Source of the DNA: an uncultured Clostridia bacterium
GTDB taxonomy: Bacteria > Bacillota > Clostridia > TANB77 > CAG-508
Direction: 5' to 3'
Assembly (NCBI GenBank): GCA_947630155.1
Contig: CANRGM010000045.1
Location: 1 to 8,427, forward strand
DNA: 8,427 bases
Under the pieces are notes generated by a model. The model had not been told where the DNA came from. It did no database searches and worked only from the letters and a program-made list of their open reading frames with translations. Shown here in pieces: positions 1 to 6,292 of this stretch (position 1 is the first letter of the stretch; each line of letters opens with the position of its first letter). Both the position numbers and the translations under genes were made by a program.

Positions 1-1259
1 TCTTTCTGTAACTGATTTAAACTTCCAAAATTCTCATACCCCTGTCCTGTTGGAATAATAGCATAGTGGTCAGTAATCTTACTATCATTTACATATTTAG
101 ACTTCACAATATTTGTAGAATATTTTTCATCAACCATTTTCTTAATATATCCCTGAACTTCTTCATCCTGATACCCTTTTGCTATTCCATTAAGATTCTT
201 AGAAATAACCTTAGCCACAGCTGTTGATAAAACCCTAGCATCAGTTCTAGGATATGTAACTAACTTCTTTTCATACAAAGTCTGAATTATCTCTAAAGTC
301 TCATCAGGCTTAATCTTAAACCTTTTTGTACACTCATTTTGAATCTCTGCCAAATTAAAAAGCAAAGGAGCATTTTCTTTTTGCTTAGCTTTTTTTACTT
401 CAGTAACAATTGCCTTTTTATCCTTCAAAGACGCAATAAAAGCTCTAGCATCTTCAACTTTTTTAAATCCAGTTTCATTATATAATTTAACTGAATTATA
501 CATGCCAGATTTTTCATTAACCTTCCACTCAGCTTTTAAGGAATCCTGATTATCACCAAATTCGCCAACTATTTTATAATATGTAGTTTTAACAAAATTT
601 CTTATTTCCCTTTCCCTATTAACTATCATTCCCAAAACACAAGTCATAACACGACCCACTGAAATTGAAATTCTATCTTCATTTAATTTTGTAGCAGCTC
701 TTCTACCAAAAATTATAGTCAATAATCTCGAAAAATTTATCCCAATTAAATAATCCTCTTTAGCCCTCAAATACGCTGAATCAGACAAACTATCATATTC
801 CTTCAAATCTTTAGCTTCACTAATACCTCTTTTTATTTCCTCTTCTGTCTGAGAATCAATCCACACTCTTTTTCTCTCTTTATCCTTAACTCCAGCCATT
901 TGCTCAACCAATCTATATATATACTCACCCTCACGCCCAGAGTCAGTAGCAACATAGATTGTCTCCACATCATCTCTAATTAATAATGATTTTACAACAT
1001 TGAATTGTTTCTCAACAGCAGGAATTATCTCATATTTATATTCTTTAGGCATAAAAGGTAAAGTATCCAATCTCCAAAACTTTAATTTTTCATCATACAC
1101 TTCTGGATAAGACATTGTAATTAAATGACCCACACACCATGTAACTATCCATTTATCAGACTCTAAATATCCATCCTTTCTAGCCCCATTTATCCCCAAA
1201 ACTTTAGCAAACTCCATAGCAACTGAAGGTTTTTCAGTAATCAAAATATTTTTCGCCAT
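1..1259 (-). CDS. topB: DNA topoisomerase III, N-terminal 419 residues (3' end cut off by window edge)
   Basis: Type IA topoisomerase that cuts one DNA strand through a tyrosyl-phosphate link and passes strands to decatenate or relax DNA. The reading frame is open from the ATG to the window edge. It begins MAKNILITEKPSVA, the typical Toprim start with Glu9. It has the metal-binding Toprim motif TDSGREGE at residues 105-112 (Asp106, Glu110) and the active-site motif TYPRTDAR with catalytic Tyr336, close to the position in other TopB proteins. The remaining C-terminal part lies beyond the left edge. A strong ribosome-binding site (AGGAAGGAAG, 1265-1274) precedes the start. It is divergent from murC and separated from it by about 480 bases holding a G-rich tract and a hairpin element. 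No CGG codon occurs in the 419 codons seen. Plasmid- or element-borne TopB homologues also exist, so a chromosomal housekeeping role is an inference. Confidence 0.93.
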   Translation of the reverse strand, partial: MAKNILITEKPSVAMEFAKVLGINGARKDGYLESDKWIVTWCVGHLITMSYPEVYDEKLKFWRLDTLPFMPKEYKYEIIPAVEKQFNVVKSLLIRDDVETIYVATDSGREGEYIYRLVEQMAGVKDKERKRVWIDSQTEEEIKRGISEAKDLKEYDSLSDSAYLRAKEDYLIGINFSRLLTIIFGRRAATKLNEDRISISVGRVMTCVLGMIVNREREIRNFVKTTYYKIVGEFGDNQDSLKAEWKVNEKSGMYNSVKLYNETGFKKVEDARAFIASLKDKKAIVTEVKKAKQKENAPLLFNLAEIQNECTKRFKIKPDETLEIIQTLYEKKLVTYPRTDARVLSTAVAKVISKNLNGIAKGYQDEEVQGYIKKMVDEKYSTNIVKSKYVNDSKITDHYAIIPTGQGYENFGSLNQLQK

Positions 1260-1338
1260 AAAATCTTCCTTCCTTGATAATTTTAATATTTCAAACTTAT
1301 TTTTTCATCAATACATTTATTAACATATCCTCCCCCAA

Positions 1339-1367
1339 ATTATACCACACTATTTCCCAAACCACAA
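1339..1367 (-). promoter_or_regulatory. Predicted sigma-A promoter of topB (extended -10)
   Basis: On the minus strand a perfect TATAAT (1339-1344) is preceded by TG one base upstream, which makes an extended -10. A weak -35, TTGTGG (1362-1367), lies 17 bases further up. Transcription would start near 1332, giving a leader of about 70 bases before the topB ATG. The G-rich tract at 1383-1412 would lie just upstream of the promoter. Confidence 0.6.
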
Positions 1368-1382
1368 TCACAAAAAAACTAA

Positions 1383-1412
1383 CCCTCTCCCTCTCCCTTA
1401 CCCCCTCCCCCC
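1383..1412 (-). other. G-rich tract with G-quadruplex potential upstream of topB
   Basis: The plus strand is a pure C/T run apart from one A. The minus strand therefore carries five G-runs (6, 5, 3, 3 and 3 Gs) separated by loops of 1 to 3 bases, which fits the standard intramolecular quadruplex pattern. A sixth run of five lies at 1428-1432. Such a tract is out of character for this AT-rich sequence. It sits about 50-80 bases upstream of the predicted topB transcription start. Folding is predicted, not shown. Confidence 0.6.
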
Positions 1413-1631
1413 ATTTAATACTTTTCTCCCCCAAAAAAACTATAGAGTAGTCCAAATAAAAAGTTATGTAACGCCGTTAAATATATTAACATGCAGTGGA
1501 GTGCGCAGTTTGGCGCCCCCACCCAACGTCTTCCTCCCAAATCCCCACGCCAGCAAACGAACGGAATGTTAATATATTTAACGGCGTTACATAACTTTTT
1601 ATTTGAACGGCCCCCTGCAAAAGTATTAAAT
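1413..1631. repeat. Perfect 13-base inverted repeat flanking hairpin element copy 1
   Basis: The sequence ATTTAATACTTTT at 1413-1425 is the exact reverse complement of AAAAGTATTAAAT at 1619-1631, so the pair brackets the whole of element copy 1. The second copy of the element has no such outer repeat, so this is probably not part of the element itself. It may be an older hairpin into which the element inserted, or a local extension of the structure. Confidence 0.6.
1440..1622. repeat. Long-hairpin element, copy 1 (candidate structured RNA or small mobile palindrome)
   Basis: A perfect 39-bp stem is formed by 1454-1492 and 1566-1604, enclosing a 73-base core (1493-1565). The shared unit with copy 2 starts near CTATAGAGTAGTCC and ends near CTGCAAAA. 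Next to the stem, GTCC faces GAAC, which gives one C/A mismatch on the plus strand but a U-G pair on the minus strand. The core is GC-rich and 66 of 73 bases match copy 2. On the minus strand it contains a hairpin (1496-1522) of 10 pairs with one bulged A and a 6-base loop. No protein is encoded; a 75-codon open frame here is only a chance reading of the palindrome. I do not recognise the family. It lies between the divergent topB and murC promoters. Confidence 0.85.
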
Positions 1632-1657
1632 CCCCCCAACATTTTTGAATAAAACTA

Positions 1658-1686
1658 TTGAAATATGTACATTATTTATATATAAT
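1658..1686 (+). promoter_or_regulatory. Predicted sigma-A promoter of murC
   Basis: TTGAAA (1658-1663) and a perfect TATAAT (1681-1686) are separated by exactly 17 bases. Transcription would start near 1693, about 48 bases before the murC start codon. It lies just downstream of hairpin element copy 1 and its flanking inverted repeat. Confidence 0.75.
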
Positions 1687-1740
1687 GTAACAAAATGCCT
1701 TACCGCAGAATATATTTACAATTAAAGGAGTGTGTTAAAC

Positions 1741-3135
1741 TTGGCTAATCTAGAAGAATTAGAAAAATATAGAAAAATACATATGATAGGAATCGGTGGA
1801 GTAAGTATGAGTGGAATAGCTGAAATCCTAGTACATTGGGGATTCACTGTAACAGGATCAGATACAGCACAATCAGAATATACCGATAACCTAATCTTAC
1901 ATGGAATTCCCGTAAAAATAGGACATGACATAGAAGGTGCTAAAAAAGCAGACCTAATTATATATACAGCAGCAATAAGTCAAGATGACCCTGAACTACT
2001 AGAAGCTAGAAAGTCATATATTCCTACAATAGAAAGAGCAGACTTTTTAGGTTTACTTACAAAAGTATTCAATGACACAATATGTATATCTGGTACACAT
2101 GGTAAAACAACCACCACATCAATGATATCAAGCTGTTTTCTAGAAGGTAAACTAGACCCTACAATCCAAGTAGGTGCATATCTAAAACAAATAAATGGGA
2201 ATTACAGATTAGGAAATAGCGAATATTTTATTATAGAAGCCTGCGAATATGTAGAAAGCTTTTTAAAATTTTATCCAAAAACAGAAGTAATATTAAATAT
2301 TGATAATGATCACTTAGATTATTTCAAAGATATGGAACATATAGTTTCAGCCTTTAAAAAATATGTTAAACTATTACCTGCAAATGGCTTACTAGTTATA
2401 AATAGCGATGATCCAAATTGCGCATCCCTATCAAAAATTACTGAAGCCAAAACTATAACCTTTGGTCTAGAAAATCAAAAGGCCAATTTTATAGCTCGTA
2501 ATATTACTTATAATAAAAATGGATATCCAACATTTGATGTATACTATAACAATACATTTTATAAAACAATTTCTTTATCTGTTACTGGTATACACAATGT
2601 CTCAAATGCTTTGGCATGCATAGCAGTATGTCATATGTATGGTCTAAATAAGGAACAAATAAAAAATGGTTTATTAAAATTTTCAGGAGCTCATCGAAGA
2701 TGTGAATATGTTGGTGAATTTGGAAATCATGTAACTGTTTATGATGACTATGCTCATCACCCAACAGAAATAAAAGCTACTGCATCAGCTATACGAAATA
2801 AAACATATAATAAATCTTGGGTTATTTTTCAACCACACACTTATAGCAGAACAAAACTATTGTTGAAAGACTTTGCTAAAACATTGACCTTATTTGACAA
2901 TATAATTATAACAGATATATACGCAGCTCGCGAGAAAAATACTTATAATATCAGTTCTAAGGATTTAGTTGATGAAATCCGAAAATTAGGAGGAAAAGCT
3001 ATTTATATTTCTGATTTTAATGAAATTGCTAATTTTATAAAATCACATGTGCTTAATAATGATTTAGTCTTAACACTTGGAGCTGGAACAATTACTAATG
3101 TAAAAGATTTACTTGTTGAATCAAAAAAAGATTAA
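1741..3135 (+). CDS. murC: UDP-N-acetylmuramate--L-alanine ligase
   Basis: Cytoplasmic ATP-dependent ligase that adds L-alanine to UDP-N-acetylmuramic acid, the first amino acid of the peptidoglycan stem peptide. The 464-residue product has the MurC nucleotide-sugar loop GIGGVSMSG (17-25), the Mur-ligase P-loop GTHGKTTTT (118-126, Lys122), the NIDNDHLD segment (186-193) and DDYAHHP (335-341), in the usual order and at normal length. I chose the TTG at 1741. The AGGAG at 1726-1730 is 10 bases upstream of it, whereas a GTG at 1732 would leave a gap of one base. The resulting N-terminus, MANLEELEKYRKIHMIGIGG, is typical. The gene has its own promoter and is monocistronic, ending at a long hairpin that faces the convergent transglutaminase gene. 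Arginine codons include CGA, CGC and CGT but no CGG. The single CGG trinucleotide is out of frame (ATC GGT). Confidence 0.96.
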   Translation: MANLEELEKYRKIHMIGIGGVSMSGIAEILVHWGFTVTGSDTAQSEYTDNLILHGIPVKIGHDIEGAKKADLIIYTAAISQDDPELLEARKSYIPTIERADFLGLLTKVFNDTICISGTHGKTTTTSMISSCFLEGKLDPTIQVGAYLKQINGNYRLGNSEYFIIEACEYVESFLKFYPKTEVILNIDNDHLDYFKDMEHIVSAFKKYVKLLPANGLLVINSDDPNCASLSKITEAKTITFGLENQKANFIARNITYNKNGYPTFDVYYNNTFYKTISLSVTGIHNVSNALACIAVCHMYGLNKEQIKNGLLKFSGAHRRCEYVGEFGNHVTVYDDYAHHPTEIKATASAIRNKTYNKSWVIFQPHTYSRTKLLLKDFAKTLTLFDNIIITDIYAAREKNTYNISSKDLVDEIRKLGGKAIYISDFNEIANFIKSHVLNNDLVLTLGAGTITNVKDLLVESKKD

Positions 3136-3146
3136 TTATAAAATTT

Positions 3147-3203
3147 TTTAAGGGATACTATTTGAATTTTATAGAAAAACAAAATTCAAAAGTATCCCTT
3201 AAA
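3147..3203. terminator. Long hairpin between convergent genes, probable bidirectional terminator
   Basis: TTAAGGGATACT and AGTATCCCTTAA form the base of a stem of about 23 pairs. There is one bulged A and a loop of about 10 bases (3171-3180). It starts 11 bases after the murC stop and ends 23 bases before the transglutaminase stop. The A/T-rich flanks give short U-rich 3' ends on both strands, but there is no clean U-run, so the termination role is inferred from position. Confidence 0.65.
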
Positions 3204-3226
3204 TATTAATAATTTTATATAAACCA

Positions 3227-4348
3227 CTATTGTATATCATCAACACTTAAGACTGGATAAGAAAATTCAAAACCATTTTTAGTAATTTGTCCAGATGTAA
3301 CATGATCTTTATTCATAGTATTGCTACCTCTTAAAAAATATTTATACTTAATATTATCGTCTATTCTTCCATTTCCTATTATTATAGGATCATCCCAAGT
3401 TGTGTCTATAGCATACCAATTATTTTTGATATAAACATAATTCCATGCATGTCTTTCTTTTTTTCCATTTTCATCTGTTGCAGTTCCAGATACCACAACA
3501 CATGGAATTTCTAATTCATCCATTAAATATTTAAAAGCTCTTGCATACCCTTCACAAACGACTGATTTATTTACTAATGCGCCATAAATATTAGCAGTAT
3601 TCTCACTTTCTTCTGTATCATATATTACATTGTCAATAAGCCAATCATGTACATATTTCATTTTCTCATAATTGTTTCCAGTTACATTTTTTAAAATTTC
3701 ATTTTTGATTTTTTCAACTTTTTCAATAGCAACTTCAACTTCTTCTTTACTAGTAAATTCATCTATAAAATAATTATCACCCTTTTCTTTATCTTTGCTT
3801 ATATAAAATTCATAAGTAGATCCTTTTTTGCTTGTTGTTACCTTTGTTACAAGACAAACTTTGCTACTATCTAGGTAAAAGTATTCAGATCTATCCATTA
3901 CAAATGCATCCCATGCTTTTTGAAACTCTTGTGCAACAACTTCCTTACCATTCTCAGTATTAGCAACCTCATTTAAGCTTGAAGGTAAAGGTATATTTTC
4001 TTCCCCATTCAATAATTTATCTATATTTTTTTCTATTGTTAAATATATTTTTTTAGATGTATCATTTAATTGTTGATAAAAGTAATATTTTTGTGCCTCA
4101 GTTAATTTCTCTTCATCAGGAAATACTAAATCATCTCCTATACTATCTTGTTTGTTTCCTAGAATTATTCCAGTATTTTGTTCAATAAATGATATACCTT
4201 GATTTTTTAATTCATTTACCTGTTTTTGAAACCCTAGTGGGTCCCTATTATACAACACTATAACAGTTATCATAAAAACTATCAATATTACACTCAAAAA
4301 CATTAAAAAAATAACACATCCACTTTTTTTATTATTATCATTTCTCAT
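3227..4348 (-). CDS. Membrane-anchored transglutaminase-like cysteine protease-fold protein
   Basis: The 373-residue product has a basic N-terminus and one transmembrane helix (about residues 11-33), followed by a charged extracytoplasmic region and a C-terminal transglutaminase core domain. The papain-like triad is visible: Cys265 in SVVCEGYARAFKYL, His300 in RHAWNYV and Asp315 in AIDTTWDDP. Bacterial proteins of this family are often surface peptidases or cross-linking enzymes; the substrate cannot be told from sequence. Of three in-frame ATGs (4363, 4357, 4348) I chose 4348. GGAG lies 9 bases upstream of it, and the predicted transcription start is near 4363, so the first ATG could hardly be translated. 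It has its own promoter and no CGG codon. The neighbouring spoIVB ends about 106 bases upstream. Confidence 0.88.
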   Translation of the reverse strand: MRNDNNKKSGCVIFLMFLSVILIVFMITVIVLYNRDPLGFQKQVNELKNQGISFIEQNTGIILGNKQDSIGDDLVFPDEEKLTEAQKYYFYQQLNDTSKKIYLTIEKNIDKLLNGEENIPLPSSLNEVANTENGKEVVAQEFQKAWDAFVMDRSEYFYLDSSKVCLVTKVTTSKKGSTYEFYISKDKEKGDNYFIDEFTSKEEVEVAIEKVEKIKNEILKNVTGNNYEKMKYVHDWLIDNVIYDTEESENTANIYGALVNKSVVCEGYARAFKYLMDELEIPCVVVSGTATDENGKKERHAWNYVYIKNNWYAIDTTWDDPIIIGNGRIDDNIKYKYFLRGSNTMNKDHVTSGQITKNGFEFSYPVLSVDDIQ

Positions 4349-4369
4349 TATACTCATCTCCATAAATTT

Positions 4370-4398
4370 ATTTTAACATTTAAAGAAAAAAGTGTCTA
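4370..4398 (-). promoter_or_regulatory. Predicted promoter of the transglutaminase-like gene
   Basis: On the minus strand TAGACA (4393-4398) and TAAAAT (4370-4375) are spaced by 17 bases, with TG one base upstream of the -10. Transcription would start near 4363, about 15 bases before the chosen ATG. The short leader still holds the GGAG ribosome-binding site. Confidence 0.65.
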
Positions 4399-4454
4399 TA
4401 TATTTTTATATTTTTGTTCAATACTTTTATCGAAGAAGTTTGTATAATAATTTT

Positions 4455-5714
4455 TTAATTGCTATTTTGTGTTTCTCTCATCTGCTTAATCATCATATCT
4501 GCAAATACCGCATATCCTTCCGTAGGATTTTGAATTAAAACATGTGTGATCGCGCCGAACAAACCTTCCATTCTGAATAATAGGAGAACCACTCATTCCT
4601 TGCACAATTCCACCGTGTCTTATCTAAAAGTCTTTCATCAGTAACTTTTATAAGCATACTTTTATTATCATAATTGTTACTAACATAGACCTTTTCAATT
4701 TCTATCTCATATTTTTCCTTTTCGCCATTTTTTAACTCACAAATTATATATGCTTTTCCCTCTTGTATTTCACTTCTCAAATCGACTTCCATCTCTTCCG
4801 AAAAATCTAAATTTAAATTCTCTTTATTAGTAATATTCCCACATATTCCGAAAGATCCATTTTTATAAACATTTCCAATTTTAAGTCCAGATTCTATTGT
4901 TCCCCTTATTTCTCCGAGGATCTCCTTTTTCTCCCTTTTTTATTGAAACTATTGTACTTGTTGTAAGCTCTCCATTTGCTATATCAACAATCTCACCAGT
5001 ATCTATGTCTGTAATTCCATGACCAAGTGCAGCAAACATACCTGTTGATGGTTCATAAAATGTTGCTGTTCCAACACCTGCAGCAGCATCTCTTACCCAT
5101 AGTCCCAATTTATATTCATTCTCTGAAGTCTTTGTAGGAGTAATATTAGCAGTTAATTGATTCTCATCCCTTACATACACAATTTTTAATTCTTTTCCAT
5201 TAGATTTGTTAACATTATCTATTAGTTCATCAGTATTTTTTATTGCCGTATTATTTACCTGAATTATTCTATCTCCCTCTTTTATTCCAGAATTTTCATA
5301 TGGCTTATACTTCACATCATTCTCACCTTTAATCTCAGACATTCCCACAACTAATACACCATCTGTGTATAACTTTAAGCCAACTGAATTTCCCATAGGA
5401 ATTACCGTAGTTCTTGGTAAAACATTTACATCTATCTCTTTTAGAGGAATTGTTCCAAATAAATCTAAGCTTAAATTAACAGTTCCAATACTACTAGAAG
5501 CCTTTTCTGATAAGTTTGTTGATGCCTGCATTGCATCATACGAACTATTACTTCTATCTTTTGTATTAATTTCTAATCCATATAAAGTCCTTAGATTAAG
5601 CTCTTCTCCTTGAAAAACTATAATATTATTTGGCAGAAGTGTTATATTGCAAACATATATATATATTATTAAAAAAAACAAAATTAATAAAATTGGCTTA
5701 ATTTTCTTTCTCAT
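4455..5714 (-). CDS. spoIVB: SpoIVB-type sporulation serine protease, intact only with three +1 shifts at CGG codons
   Basis: SpoIVB is a PDZ-containing S55 peptidase secreted from the forespore; in Bacillus subtilis it triggers pro-sigma-K processing. The ATG at 5714 has AGGTG 5 bases upstream. One transmembrane segment (about 6-24) is followed by a PDZ region (about 100-190) and the S55 domain. The single-frame product stops at 277 residues. Skipping one C at each of three CGG codons (4914-4916, 4613-4615, 4555-4557) gives 418 residues, close to the 425 of B. subtilis, with no other lesion. Each shift restores a conserved glycine: DP-GE, T-GGIVQGMSGS and FV-GAITH. Triad residues are His232 before shift 1, Asp359 between shifts 1 and 2, and Ser374 between shifts 2 and 3. 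Decay to a pseudogene or assembly error is possible. A CATAATA at 5781-5787 might be a sporulation -10, but that is weak. Confidence 0.85.
4555..4557 (-). other. +1 shift site 3 in spoIVB: GTT CGG CGC read as GTT GGC
   Basis: In the frame set by shift 2, the ribosome meets CGG at 4557-4555. Skipping the C gives GGC and the SpoIVB sequence FVGAITHVL. Without the shift the frame ends about 20 codons later in unrelated sequence. The conserved glycine matches the IGAVTHV segment of B. subtilis SpoIVB. Confidence 0.8.
4613..4615 (-). other. +1 shift site 2 in spoIVB: ACA CGG TGG read as ACA GGT
   Basis: This CGG is in phase with the frame created by shift 1, since the distance from GGA at 4915 is 300 bases. 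Skipping the C gives KTGGIVQGMSGSPIIQ, the catalytic serine segment of SpoIVB. Without it the protein ends as RWNCARNEWFSY and onward to a stop at 4535. Confidence 0.83.
4914..4916 (-). other. +1 shift site 1 in spoIVB: CCT CGG AGA read as CCT GGA
   Basis: CGG is codon 267 of spoIVB. Skipping the C gives KGDPGEIRGTI, matching the NPGE-type segment of other SpoIVB proteins. Without it translation stops 11 codons after the CGG codon, after RRNKGNNRIWT. Confidence 0.83.
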
Positions 5715-5807
5715 AAAATCACCTATGATTAGATTACCCAATTTTATTAATTTTTACACATATATTTTATGTTCATATCTTATTATGTAATTGTATAATT
5801 TTTCCAA

Positions 5808-6215
5808 TTATCTTCTCATATATCTTCTTGTAATAAATTGATTGGTTATACTTCTATTACATCCACAACATGAATTATTCGAATTATTATCATTTTCATC
5901 ATCAGCATCATCATTAGCACTATTATTTCCACAAATCCCATTGTTTTTCATAGCCTTCCCATTAATGCATGGATTATCACTATTATTTATTAGACAACAC
6001 AAAAACCTTACTACTAGAGCTGTAATTAACGCAAGTAAAGTATATAAAATTGCAAACACAAGGAAACTTTCATCAAAAGCAGCAAATGTTACAATTAAAA
6101 ATATTGCAAAAAATGTGGCAGCAACCAATAATGGTGATTGCAAAATTTTTTGCAAAACAACAGCCAAAATAATTGTTGCAACAGGAATAGCAAAAAATAT
6201 CAATAAAGTATTCAT
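5808..6215 (-). CDS. Small DUF2651-like membrane protein with Asn/Asp/Cys-rich tail
   Basis: The 135-residue protein has three predicted transmembrane helices in its first 75 or so residues. The segment VTFAAFDESFLVFAILYTLL resembles the small DUF2651 proteins of Firmicutes (from memory, moderate certainty). The function of that family is not known. The last 60 residues are hydrophilic and rich in Asn and Asp, with a CCGC cluster, and end in a basic ITRRYMRR. I chose the second ATG (6215) because the AGGAG at 6224-6228 lies 8 bases from it and only 2 bases from the first ATG (6221). It lies 77 bases after truA and 93 bases before spoIVB on the same strand. No CGG codon is present. Confidence 0.75.
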   Translation of the reverse strand: MNTLLIFFAIPVATIILAVVLQKILQSPLLVAATFFAIFLIVTFAAFDESFLVFAILYTLLALITALVVRFLCCLINNSDNPCINGKAMKNNGICGNNSANDDADDENDNNSNNSCCGCNRSITNQFITRRYMRR

Positions 6216-6241
6216 ACTCATATCTCCTAACTATTTTTTAT

Positions 6242-6247
6242 ATTATA
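6242..6247 (-). promoter_or_regulatory. Possible -10 box before the DUF2651-like gene
   Basis: A perfect TATAAT on the minus strand lies 27 bases upstream of the chosen ATG, in the gap after the truA stop. No good -35 is seen at 16-18 bases. In AT-rich DNA this could be chance. Confidence 0.3.
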
Positions 6248-6292
6248 GTATGCAATTACTTTATTGATTGTGATATACTCTTAACATATTTT

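Noticed and set aside
1297..1326. Nine-codon leader peptide in the topB leader
   Set aside because: GGGGGAGG is only 2 bases from its ATG and there is nothing to suggest attenuation.
1415..1642. 75-codon open frame on the minus strand over element copy 1
   Set aside because: It lies in the palindrome, has no ribosome-binding site, resembles no protein, and copy 2 does not keep an equivalent frame.
1732..1740. GTG at 1732 as the murC start
   Set aside because: It lies one base after AGGAG; the TTG at 1741 has proper spacing and gives the usual MurC N-terminus.
4535..4792. Independent 85-residue gene on the minus strand
   Set aside because: It has no ribosome-binding site, its frame continues upstream into SpoIVB sequence, and its last residues are SpoIVB read out of frame. 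It is the middle of spoIVB.
4455..5714. spoIVB as a plain pseudogene
   Set aside because: All three breaks are the same event (a C before a conserved GGN glycine) and truA shows the same; the rest is intact. Not excluded, but less likely than a decoding or systematic sequencing cause.
5842..6267. Plus-strand 141-codon frame
   Set aside because: It is antisense to the DUF2651-like gene, which has a good ribosome-binding site and membrane-protein character.
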